A program made the position numbers and the translations under genes. 64,000 bases of DNA from Isochrysis galbana (Eukaryota > Haptophyta > Isochrysidales > Isochrysidaceae). Position 1 is the first letter of the stretch. Each line of letters starts with the position of its first letter. Positions 21,070 through 29,888 of the stretch are shown in pieces. The notes beneath the pieces were generated by a model. It did not search any database, was not told the origin of the DNA, and saw nothing but the letters and a program-made list of their open reading frames with translations. The stretch spans positions 5,148,010 through 5,212,009 of the forward strand of contig CM030939.1 of NCBI GenBank assembly GCA_018136815.1. Direction: 5' to 3'.

Positions 21070-22317
21070 ATGAACCCGCAGAACCTCTTCTTCTCGCAGC
21101 AGCAGCACCACCAGCAGCAGCGGCAGACAGTGCAGGGGGGTCCGCCGCCCGGTGCAGGCCTTGGCATCGCGAGGCAGAACACGCCGCAGGGCTTCGGCGC
21201 GCAGCCGCAGCAATTTAATTTCGGCAATATGCAGGCCGGCTGCTGTGGCGCCCTGCCCTCCTGCGGCCCGCCTTCCGCGCCCTCCTCAAACTACAACCCG
21301 TCTGGCGACCTCCTCGCGATGATGAAGCAGGGTCAGGGGCTGGGGTTACAGCAAAACAAGCTACAGGGCATGGGGATGAGCCCAGGACTGGGGCACCTGC
21401 CTCACGGGCTTGGGCATGGCATGGGGCTCAACATGGGTGGCGCGCCTGAGTTGCCGACCCCTGTCGGCACCACTGGCTTTGACTTGTCAGACTTTCCCTC
21501 GCTGGGTCAGAGACCAGCCGCAGGCTCAGGCTTGCAGCAGTTCCGCGCCCAGCCGCATCCACCCCCAAGCGAATTCGCGATGCAGAGTGAGGACTTCCCT
21601 GCTCTTCCAGGCGCTGCGACCGCTAGCAGCAATGCCTCCTCAACGCAGCAGGAGTCTGGCAGTGACGGGCTTTTCCGTCACAGCAACATCGAATCCAGTG
21701 GGCTCACACCGAATCCGGCTGGCGGAGGTGGCTTGTCGCGCTCTGCAGAGGACTTGAATTCCAGCATTAGAAATCAGGCCGGCTCTCGCTCGGACAATTA
21801 CGGTCTCATGGGCATCTTATCAGCCCTTCGCATTCCTGAGCCCGACCCGAACACGCTAGCATTGGGTACGGACTTGACGTCTTTGGGTCTTAATTTGAAT
21901 TCTTCCGATTGCTTGTATTCAACGTTTGCGTCGCCCTGGGTTGATGCCCCTGTTCAGCGTGAACCTGATTTCACATTGCCGCAGTGCTACTACATGCAGC
22001 CGCCCGCTCTGAAGACGGGGCACTTTTCCAAGTTCCAACTCGAAACCCTTTTCTACATCTTCTACAACATGCCGCGTGACACCCTCCAGGCGTACGCAGC
22101 GACGGAGCTGTACAATCGTGACTGGAGATACCACAAAGACCTTACTCTTTGGTTCACTCGCGCCGCACGACAGGGCACTGACGATGGGCAAAAGGGTCAG
22201 TATATCTACTTCGACATCACTGAGTGGCGTAAGAAGCTCTTCCACGGTGTGGGAGGTGGAGCGGGCCCAGTGGAGGGTGCAGAGGACAACGATGAGATGA
22301 ATTCGCTCGGGGAGTGA
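21070..22317 (+). CDS. NOT2: CCR4-NOT complex subunit NOT2
   Basis: NOT2 is a scaffold subunit of the CCR4-NOT deadenylase complex, pairing with NOT3/5 on the NOT1 C-terminus in mRNA decay and repression. It is a single exon of 415 residues. The N-terminal two thirds is low-complexity (Gln/Gly/Met/Pro-rich) with the conserved short motifs FDLSDFPSLG (about 138-147) and SEDFPALPG. The C-terminal NOT2/3/5 domain (about 257-395) is highly conserved: LGTDLTSLGLNLNSSDCLYSTF, FTLPQCYYMQPP, KTGHFSKFQLETLFYIFYNMP, AATELYNRDWRYHKD, LWFTR. An acidic tail ends the protein. The frame is open 408 bases upstream through a CT tract, but the ATG at 21070, giving MNPQNLFF, is the first one after low-complexity sequence. 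Confidence 0.93.
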   Translation: MNPQNLFFSQQQHHQQQRQTVQGGPPPGAGLGIARQNTPQGFGAQPQQFNFGNMQAGCCGALPSCGPPSAPSSNYNPSGDLLAMMKQGQGLGLQQNKLQGMGMSPGLGHLPHGLGHGMGLNMGGAPELPTPVGTTGFDLSDFPSLGQRPAAGSGLQQFRAQPHPPPSEFAMQSEDFPALPGAATASSNASSTQQESGSDGLFRHSNIESSGLTPNPAGGGGLSRSAEDLNSSIRNQAGSRSDNYGLMGILSALRIPEPDPNTLALGTDLTSLGLNLNSSDCLYSTFASPWVDAPVQREPDFTLPQCYYMQPPALKTGHFSKFQLETLFYIFYNMPRDTLQAYAATELYNRDWRYHKDLTLWFTRAARQGTDDGQKGQYIYFDITEWRKKLFHGVGGGAGPVEGAEDNDEMNSLGE

Positions 22318-23162
22318 TGTGCACTTTGCATTCGTTTCCGCTATCTGTCTCCGGGTTCGAAAACTGATTGGAACAGGGCCCTGTGTGCATGACTCACCAT
22401 CACCCCCGCGCGATGAAGACTAGAACAACCAGTTGTGCAGGCCCTCCCGTGCCTTGGTGCTGCTTTGCAGCAATACATGGAAGAGGCTTAGTGGATGTGG
22501 CCGATATCCGCCATAACCGGCGTGCGCATGCTGTGTGTACCCTTGTTGCTACTTTATAGCTCCCAGACAGTAGAGTGTGCGGACCTCGTGATGCTGCTGC
22601 AACTCCAACGTGCTATTGCGTGTTTTGGAGAGCATGGGCTAGTGCATGCATGTGGGAAGCAGAAGTTCATTCGAAGTTGCTACGGGATCGGTAGCCGCTG
22701 CGAGCAAGTTAGAGCAGGCAGTTGAGTCCTCTGCGTTAAGCTCGCGTAGCCAGGGGAACTAGAACATTTGTTCTTTCGCCTCGTGGCGTCCCCCCCGGGC
22801 TGTCCAACGTCCAACTCCTTTCCCAGGGGTCAGTCGGCAGCGAAAGTCAGCAAGTCCCAAGAGAGAACCGGAACCCAACGAGAAACAACAAGCCTTTGTC
22901 ACCGATGGTCCCTGGTCTCTTTCCTCCCTTTTGACCTCTTTTTACTTCTTAAGTCCGAGGGGGGTCCTTTTCACGTGAGGAGAGGCGACGGGCCCCCACT
23001 CTTCTTTTCTCTTTCCTCTCCTGCTCTCCTGCTCACCCCCTCTCTACGCGTGTCCTGTTTACGTTAATTATCTACGTGTTACCGTGAATGTGCGTTTGGT
23101 AGTGGTGTGAGAGAGTTGTAAGAGGAATTTTATCCGATTCTGTTCTGGAGAGAGCGCGGACG
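22318..23162. other. Intergenic, no gene seen
   Basis: NOT2 3' region and unannotated sequence; no repeat or family detected by eye. Confidence 0.5.
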
Positions 23163-23564
23163 ATGGCGTCGCTCTCCCTCCTCATGGCCGCCCTGGCCCT
23201 GGTTACCGCGATGGTACCAGGGCGATATGGAGCTCCTGCACGGGATGGGATGGGCCCCTCTGGACCCATCTCAGTGGATCGCGCCCGCTCGTCGTGTCTG
23301 CGTGAGCTCGTTGAGCCACTGCAGCCGAAACCCACCCCTCCTCGCTCAGCCGCATGGCTGCAACGATGGAGCAAGGTGTGGGGGGCCCATGTGGAGGGGT
23401 CTATGGCCCCTCCCATGACCCCACTGGGTCACTCCCACTTGGGTCTGCCCCCTTCAGCGGCCAATCCTCCGTGCTCGCGCGCGCTCGCTGAGCCGCTGCG
23501 GCTGGAACCCCTCCCCTCCTCACCAGATCGTATATCTGGTCCGATGGAGTGTGGTCTCGAGTAG
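23163..23564 (+). pseudogene. Possible first exon of a secreted protein, ended by an inserted transposon end
   Basis: Starts ATGGCGTCGCTC and encodes MASLSLLMAALALVTAMVPG, a good signal-peptide shape, followed by Pro/Ser/Arg-rich sequence without a family. The TAG stop is supplied by the terminal TAGGGCGG of the element starting at 23563, so an original gene, if any, continued. Coding status is doubtful. Confidence 0.3.
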
Positions 23565-23744
23565 GGCGGTCAAACAGGGGCTTTTTAACTATTTGTAAGG
23601 GTTGGGCTGTATTTTTTGACCGTGGCGCAAGGCCCAATAAAAAACCTTCAGGGGGGGCCACCTGCCGCCACGAAAATCTTAGCCAGGAAATGGTGCGATT
23701 CTCCCCCCCTCTCCCCCCCTCCGTCACGCGCGCTCACGCTCTAC
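23563..23744 (+). mobile_element. Solo left end of the TAGGGCGG element
   Basis: About 180 bases closely match 12079-12260, beginning with the same 18 bp terminus and including TTTTTTGACCGTGGCGC and the AATAAAAAACCT block. No right terminus is found before 26.1 kb, so this copy is truncated or was cut by later insertions. Confidence 0.8.
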
Positions 23745-24089
23745 CGTGGCGCAAGCGCGGCCATTCCTGGCAAGTCTGTCCTCTTCGTACACCTCCCGTC
23801 CGCCACGGAAGGCGAACAACACCGAGGCGACGTTTGGGGCAGCCTTGTGCGGACGGCGCAGCGCACGCGCCGCTGAGATGACAAAGTGTTGGGCATTCGA
23901 GAGGTCGTAGCGCGTCGCCTCATCGTCCCACGTGCGGTAGAGCATGACGGGCATCCGGCCCTCCGCGCAGGAGTAGATGTGGTACGCGCGCACTCGGATC
24001 CCCCACGTGACCGCCGTCTCCACGGAGCGTCCGCGGAAGGTGTACTGATCGAAGTGCAGCTTGCGCATCGCTTCACTCGTCAAGTCCAC
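23745..24089 (-). pseudogene. Unidentified coding remnant between repeats
   Basis: Read from 24089 down, an open frame of about 115 codons with balanced composition (for example TFRGRSVETAVTWGIRVRAY and ATRYDLSNAQHFVISAARAL) looks protein-like but has no ATG and no recognised family. It is bounded by the transposon end (23744) and repeat A (24111), suggesting a captured exon or an element-encoded fragment. Confidence 0.3.
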
Positions 24090-24110
24090 GTGCTTGCTCG
24101 CCGCCGGGAG

Positions 24111-24490
24111 GCCTGCTCTCAGAGGTCCTTCAGGGGCGCCCAGAGGACCAGCAGGGGCAGCTCAGGGGGCAGTGGAGGCTGGGGCTCAGCCCCTGGCCCC
24201 CCCTGCCTCTCCCTCGCTCGCCTCGCTGGCCTTGGGTGCAGCCCTGAGGCCCCTGTCTGCCTGGCGACCAGGGATGGGGGGAGGAGTCAGTACGAGAGCA
24301 GGCCCATGCGGGCCTGGGAGTGCGGCTCGCGACCCGCGCCCACTAGGGGTCTGGGCTGAATTGATGAGTGCCCTGCCCCTGCCAGAGGGCAGGGGCTGGG
24401 GTTGAATGTACGGGCCCACCCCGGGGGGTGTCCGCGATGGAGAGAGGGGGGCGCGAGGCCCCCATTGACCCCCACTTATAAAAGTAGGTT
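24111..24490 (+). repeat. Repeat A, copy 2
   Basis: Nearly identical to 264-642 in the same orientation, ending in the same TATAAAAGTAGGTT. It directly abuts the 745 bp repeat. Confidence 0.9.
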
Positions 24491-24495
24491 GAGGC

Positions 24496-25240
24496 AAATT
24501 GTGGAAATCAACGCCTCAGCTTGGATTGTAACGAGGTGAACGAGATGTAACGAGATGGCCTTGATGGCCCGACGAGATGAACGAGATGGCCCTGGGGCCC
24601 GACGAGATGAACGAGATGGCCCTGGGGCCCGGCGAGATGAACGAGATTTTCGGGTAACGGAACTGGACGAGGAGTTTCCCCACTAAGCTTGGTCGTAATG
24701 CGGTGAAACCGATTTGCAGACAAGCGGGAAACCGGGGCGGAAGGAACTGGCAAGGAAGCCGGCAGGAAGGCAGAGGAAATGTCTTGGCAAGGCGACGGAG
24801 GCAGGATTTTAACGGTAGACGGAGTGCAGAATTTTAACGGTAGGAAGGCAGGATATTTTAACAGTAGGAAGAGGCAGGATTTTTACCGTAGAAGAAGAGC
24901 GTGGAATTTTAATGGTAGAAGAAGAGTGCGGAATTTAACTGTAGAAGAAGAGCGGAGAGGAGAAGGAGCGGGGCTCGAACTGCAGAGCGCTCCGTCCGGA
25001 CTCGAACTCGCGACCCAGAGCAAAAGGTTGGTGGAGGCGGTGGGTTGAACCACTATGCCACGCGAGAGTTTACGTAGCCATAGGGCCGATGGGAAGGGCT
25101 GAGAACCGCCCTATATACTCTGGGTTTTTTTCTCTTCTTTTTCACTTTTCTTCTTCTTTCTTCCTCTGTTCTTTTTACTGTTTACTGTTTTTCTTTTACT
25201 GTTATTTCTTTTTGCCTCTGAGACATCGCGAATGCGACAC
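24496..25240 (+). repeat. 745 bp direct repeat B, copy 1
   Basis: By eye base-for-base identical to 25301-26045 (offset 805). It contains short internal repeats (GACGAGATGAACGAGATGGCCCTGG; TTTTAACGGTAG-like words) and, on the minus strand, a Pol III A box and B box. It ends with GAATGCGACAC and continues into the CCCCCCGACTTAAT block shared with repeat C. Confidence 0.95.
24998..25060 (-). promoter_or_regulatory. tRNA-like Pol III promoter (A and B boxes), copy 1
   Basis: On the minus strand TGGCATAGTGG (25050-25060) fits the A box TRGCNNAGYGG exactly, and AGTTCGAGTCC (24998-25008) fits the B-box core. The spacing is tRNA-like. The surrounding bases do not fold as an intact tRNA (the T stem does not pair), so this is more likely the head of a tRNA-derived SINE than a tRNA gene. 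Confidence 0.55.
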
Positions 25241-25300
25241 CCCCCGACTTAATCACGAGCGTCCTCGCGAGCCTTCTGCAAGCGGAATCCTTATGTCTCT
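25241..25300 (+). repeat. 60 bp spacer carrying the shared CGACACCCCCCGACT block
   Basis: Separates the two 745 bp copies. It reads CCCCCGACTTAATCACGAG, then CGTCC and CGCGAG, matching the end of repeat C at 7979-8008. Confidence 0.7.
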
Positions 25301-26045
25301 AAATTGTGGAAATCAACGCCTCAGCTTGGATTGTAACGAGGTGAACGAGATGTAACGAGATGGCCTTGATGGCCCGACGAGATGAACGAGATGGCCCTGG
25401 GGCCCGACGAGATGAACGAGATGGCCCTGGGGCCCGGCGAGATGAACGAGATTTTCGGGTAACGGAACTGGACGAGGAGTTTCCCCACTAAGCTTGGTCG
25501 TAATGCGGTGAAACCGATTTGCAGACAAGCGGGAAACCGGGGCGGAAGGAACTGGCAAGGAAGCCGGCAGGAAGGCAGAGGAAATGTCTTGGCAAGGCGA
25601 CGGAGGCAGGATTTTAACGGTAGACGGAGTGCAGAATTTTAACGGTAGGAAGGCAGGATATTTTAACAGTAGGAAGAGGCAGGATTTTTACCGTAGAAGA
25701 AGAGCGTGGAATTTTAATGGTAGAAGAAGAGTGCGGAATTTAACTGTAGAAGAAGAGCGGAGAGGAGAAGGAGCGGGGCTCGAACTGCAGAGCGCTCCGT
25801 CCGGACTCGAACTCGCGACCCAGAGCAAAAGGTTGGTGGAGGCGGTGGGTTGAACCACTATGCCACGCGAGAGTTTACGTAGCCATAGGGCCGATGGGAA
25901 GGGCTGAGAACCGCCCTATATACTCTGGGTTTTTTTCTCTTCTTTTTCACTTTTCTTCTTCTTTCTTCCTCTGTTCTTTTTACTGTTTACTGTTTTTCTT
26001 TTACTGTTATTTCTTTTTGCCTCTGAGACATCGCGAATGCGACAC
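25301..26045 (+). repeat. 745 bp direct repeat B, copy 2
   Basis: Identical partner of 24496-25240. After it the sequence is unique. Confidence 0.95.
25803..25865 (-). promoter_or_regulatory. tRNA-like Pol III promoter (A and B boxes), copy 2
   Basis: Same boxes as copy 1, at 25855-25865 (A) and 25803-25813 (B). Confidence 0.55.
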
Positions 26046-26370
26046 AAATAGCAAATAGGCTAGAAGGAACGAAACGAGAACCCGAATTCTAGGTCGCTAG
26101 TGACGAACCCTACCAACCTAGAAGTGCCTGAGCTTCACCGTGTGGCCGCACGGCAAAGGACCTGGAGCGATAAGAACCTGGGGAAATCGCGAAATCGCAT
26201 CATCTATAGGATATGAGATATGAATGCGACAGTGCTTAGTTCTGTGCCTTGGGTTCTAATGCTAATGCGGTCATGTGTGTCGTGACTTGGCGTGTTGGTG
26301 CACGGCTAGTGGCAGCAGCGGCACTCATATTCAGTTGTTGTATGATGTAGTTTCCGCCCACCCACCACCC
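26046..26370. other. Unique intergenic sequence
   Basis: No gene or repeat recognised. Confidence 0.5.
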
Positions 26371-26675
26371 ACCGAAAAATAGGTAAGTCCCGTGCCTGTT
26401 GACAAGATACGTCAGGACGTCAGGACCGAGCCCGCCGCCTGCCCGGTAGGCGTAGGAGGACGGGGGGAACGGATCACCGGGGGGGGAGTGTGGGCCACCG
26501 GATCATATACCTAAGCCCTTCACCCCTATCCCCCTAGTAGTGCACAGGGGACAGGGGGAGTCGTCTGAAGGCGGGGGGGGGAAAGGGCCGGGGCGAGTGG
26601 GGGTGTAGAAAGATTGGTGCGTAGAAGTAGTGGTAGTGGGTCCATGGCCACGTGTGCGGTAAGAATATTATAAGG
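26371..26675 (+). repeat. Dispersed repeat D, copy 1
   Basis: Matches 33497-33779. Shared blocks include GTAAGTCCCG, CCCGGTAGGC, GGGGAACGGATCACCGG, CCTATCCCCCTAGTAGTGCAC and GGGGGTGTAGAAAG. It ends in the 30-base dispersed motif. Confidence 0.85.
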
Positions 26676-26945
26676 TTTGCAATAGCAACGAAAGAGTCCC
26701 TCCAACACACACTAGGGACCAAGCACGCGCTCCTACCATCAGATGTGGCCAAAGTCGCCTCTCGGTTAGAGAACAAAAATGCAAGACCAAGAGCCATACC
26801 GAGCACTCGCTGTCAATGCATAGCCATCTCGAGGATTGCGAAACAGCTCACAAACTAAGTCTTCGATTGGCTCGCTCGTCGTCCGAGAAGGGATCGCGAC
26901 GCGACCAGGGTGCGATTTCGGTGCGAATCCGGCGGCTGTGCGCAC
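26676..26945. other. 3' flank of VPS72
   Basis: No additional gene seen. Confidence 0.5.
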
Positions 26946-28596
26946 TCACGGCGCTATTGGACGCACTCGTCTCTCTCCTCTGAGTGTTCGGAACGCCTCT
27001 AGTGTTGCATACGGAGAACGGGTGGTAGGGTCAAAGTACTTGGCGGTTAGTCCGGTTACAGCGCACTTCACATGTGGCGGGTAGGGGGGCGCCACGTCGT
27101 CCATCGACGGAGGAAGTGGAAGATCGGTGAATGTCACGTATGTCTGCACACAGCACACCCGAAGGAGGTGGTATTGGGCACAACTCAAGTTAACGATTGC
27201 AATGGCACAGTGAAGAAGAGGACGCAAACGCATTCGCAGGAGGAGGGGGGGAGAAGGGCCGTGGAGGGGTGATGAACAGCGAGTGCGGGCTCGAATTTGA
27301 AGCAATAGATTTGGTAGTTTGTTCTAGCTCCAAAAAAGTTGTGGCGACCACTCGCACAACTTACCCGCACAGAGTCTCCTTCGCGCACTGATTTGGTCCT
27401 TACTCGGGGCCCCGTATGATCTCGCACTCTCACAATCACCTGGCGCTTCTCCTCCTCCACGCGCAGCATCTTCTCCAACGAAGCACCTGACGGTGTGGGG
27501 CCATTCTCGTGGGCGGTGTGCATTCGCACGTCGATTGAAATATATGCGGCGTGTAAATCCGCACAGGGGTATGCAAGCAAATGGCACCAAGCAGATCGCA
27601 CCGATGAGGTGATAAAATATGGTTACAGCTGATGCGACATATTGTCAAGTGCCCACACTCTCCTCTTACTGGAAGGAGGCTACTAGTGATCCATTTCCGG
27701 GCATGAGGCCTGCAACCAAAGACTCGCATCGTCACACGCCTTGGCGAAGCAGGTGGCCACTCACGATTGATGATTTCGGTCTGCGCCGCCTCAGCCAAAA
27801 TTTCCTCTTGTGTGAGTCTGCGCATCTCAACGCCCTTGTTCTTTCCCCCCTTGGCTGCGATCTGGCTCGCTCTCTGCTCCGCAAGCTCAATAGCTTGTCT
27901 TCGCTTTGCTTGGGCGGCAGCCGTTGCATCCTGCGAGGGAGGGGCGATGTGGAGTCTTGCCATGACAGTCGGGTGGGATAGCAAGGTCAAGCCCACTCAT
28001 GCGATGCGCGCTCAGTCACAAACTACTCCGCAATTTTGAGCTCAGATATCAGCTTTCGATTTGGTTTTGTTCAGCATCATTGCACGGCGAGATACGCGAC
28101 GAGGAGCCGTCTGGCGATGAGCTCGAAGACTCACCTTGGTGGATGCGCGGAGAGAGCCTCGCTGGAGGGGCTGCAAGCCCGTAAGCTCGCTCAGCTCGGA
28201 TCTGCGGCGCTTCTTTGGCTTTTTCGGGGCATCGCTCGCGGTGCCCGCCGCCTCCTTGGTCTTAGGGTCGCGGTATACCGACTTCTTCTGACTCTTGGTT
28301 GCGCGTGCCGCCTTCTCAGCCTTCTGCGACATCTCATCTTCGTCTTCATCGTCCGAGTCAGACGAGTCACCAAAGTCCGAGTCGAACGAGTCGTTGCCCT
28401 GCTCGTCATCGGCGTCCATCGCGAACTCCTCGTCTCCCTCGGCGTCGGCCCAGAACTCCTGTTCGTAGAAATCGCGGTCGCCCTCCTCCGCCTCGTCCTC
28501 CTCCTGCGCTAGCAGACGCGCCATCCGGTTGCCCTTGGAGGCGCGGCCCGAGGGTGCCCGGCGCGCCGGTGGCTGCTCCACCTCGTCGTCCGACAT
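26946..28596 (-). CDS. VPS72: YL1 / VPS72 (Swc2), SWR1/SRCAP complex subunit
   Basis: YL1 binds histone H2A.Z-H2B and is part of the SWR1/SRCAP (and TIP60) chromatin remodellers. Exons on the minus strand: 28596-28135, 27930-27765, 27486-27365, 27143-26946; GT-AG with consistent phases, 315 residues. The N-terminus has the family GNRMARLL followed by FYEQEFWADAEGDEEF and a long Asp/Glu/Ser tract (about 30-95), the histone-binding acidic region. A basic nuclear segment (KKPKKRRR) follows, then STK joined to DATAAAQAKRR, RRLTQEEILAEAAQTE and SLEKMLRVEEEKR. The last exon is the YL1_C domain: KCAVTGLTAKYFDPTTRSPYATLEAFRTLR-like, given here only as its key residues C-VTG-AKY-DP-T-PYATLEAF. Upstream of the ATG the coding strand is purine-rich (28600-28760). 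Confidence 0.92.
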
Positions 28597-28805
28597 TGCC
28601 CGCGCTCCGGCTTACTCGCGCCCTCTGCCCCGCAATCCTGCTCTCCCTCTTCCCGTGGGCCCAGGCTCCCTCCCCCGGCCTCTCCTGCCTCTCGAAGGCC
28701 CCCCCCGCACGCCGCCGCCGCCGGCCTCCCCCCTCCCCTCCGCCCCCCCCCCCTTTTCGCGTCGTCCACTAGAATAAAAGTGCCCCTTGAGAGGCTTCGG
28801 CGGAC
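28597..28805. other. Purine-rich tract on the VPS72 coding strand
   Basis: The + strand is C/T-rich (28610-28760), with CCCCCCCCCC runs; it lies directly upstream of the VPS72 start. Confidence 0.6.
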
Positions 28806-29020
28806 TCATATTGTTTTACACTGTACATCTGTACATCTCATAGTTGCCTCCTATTGTTTTACACTGTACATCTGTACATCTCATAGTTGCCTCATATTGT
28901 TTTACACTGTACATCTGTACATCTCATAGTTGCCTCATATTGTTTTACACTGCACATCTGTACATCTCATAGTTGCCTCCTATTGTTTTACACTGTACAT
29001 CTGTACATCTCATAGTTGCC
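28806..29020 (+). repeat. 43 bp minisatellite, five copies
   Basis: Five head-to-tail copies with exact 43-base spacing (TTGTTTTACAC at 28811, 28854, 28897, 28940, 28983), each with CTGTACATCTGTACATCTC. Copies differ by one or two bases. It sits between the divergent VPS72 and opine dehydrogenase genes. Confidence 0.95.
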
Positions 29021-29053
29021 CGTGTCTCTGCGTCCTCCCGCTCGAGCTGCTCG

Positions 29054-29101
<48 letters not shown>

Positions 29102-29795
29102 CCCCCCCCACCCCCGCCGCCACGACGCCCCGCCGCTTGGCAAGGAGCTGTTGCAGGGCTACTTCTTCTCGTGGAGAGAGAGAAAAAGGCAGAGAGAAAA
29201 CAAGGAGAGGAGGGAGGAGGAATCGAGCGATGTTCTCGGGTGGTGTCCGGCTCCCTCGCTCCCTCTCTCTCTCTCCCTCTCTCTCCCTCTCTCTCTCTCT
29301 CCCTCCCCCTCTCTCCCTTTCTCTCTCTCTCCCTTTCTCTCTCTCCCTTTCTTCCTCCCTTTCTCTCTCTATCTCTCTATCATCTTCTCACTCTCCGGCG
29401 CTCTCTGCCGATGAGATTTCTCAAGTTGAATTTACATTTGTCTTTCCGCGATATCGAGAATGAAACCTTTGCCCGGGCTCCTCGCGTCCCGCCCGTCATA
29501 CAGCGCTCTCACACTTTTTCCGCTCTCTTCTCCTCGGCCTTTCTTTCGTCTTCCTACTTGTACTCTCTCTCCTATCTTCTGTCTTTCTGTCCCCTCCTTC
29601 CTTTCCTATTATCAGTCTGACAGAGTGGGCGAGCATCTCTTCCCGCTCCGTCTCTATTCTACTTCCCCGGCTTCCATGGTATCCTCTTCACTTCTCTCTC
29701 CTCTCCTGTCCTCCTTCCTGAGTCCCCTTCATTTGCTCTCCTCTCTCTCTACTCCCAACCTTCCTCTCTTCCTTTCGCTCTCTTCACTCCTCTAC

Positions 29796-29852
<57 letters not shown>

Positions 29853-29888
29853 CCTCCCTCTTCTCTCTCTCCCCTGGCCGTCGGCAGC
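29021..29888. repeat. Upstream region of the opine dehydrogenase: GA, then CT microsatellites
   Basis: A (GA)n tract lies at about 29057-29098, C/T-only blocks at 29255-29400 and 29685-29870 (pure CT 29806-29847). Open frames here are Ser/Leu repeats. No separate gene. Confidence 0.85.

Noticed and set aside
24980..25070. A tRNA gene on the minus strand
   Set aside because: A and B boxes are good, but the T stem and acceptor stem do not pair and no valid anticodon arm forms; it is duplicated within a repeat, so treated as tRNA-derived.
28806..29020. CRISPR-like array
   Set aside because: The 43 bp units are directly adjacent with no variable spacers, so it is a minisatellite in a eukaryotic genome.
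29460..29888. N-terminal extension of the opine dehydrogenase
   Set aside because: Ser/Leu repeats from CT microsatellites; the Rossmann domain starts directly at the ATG at 29889.
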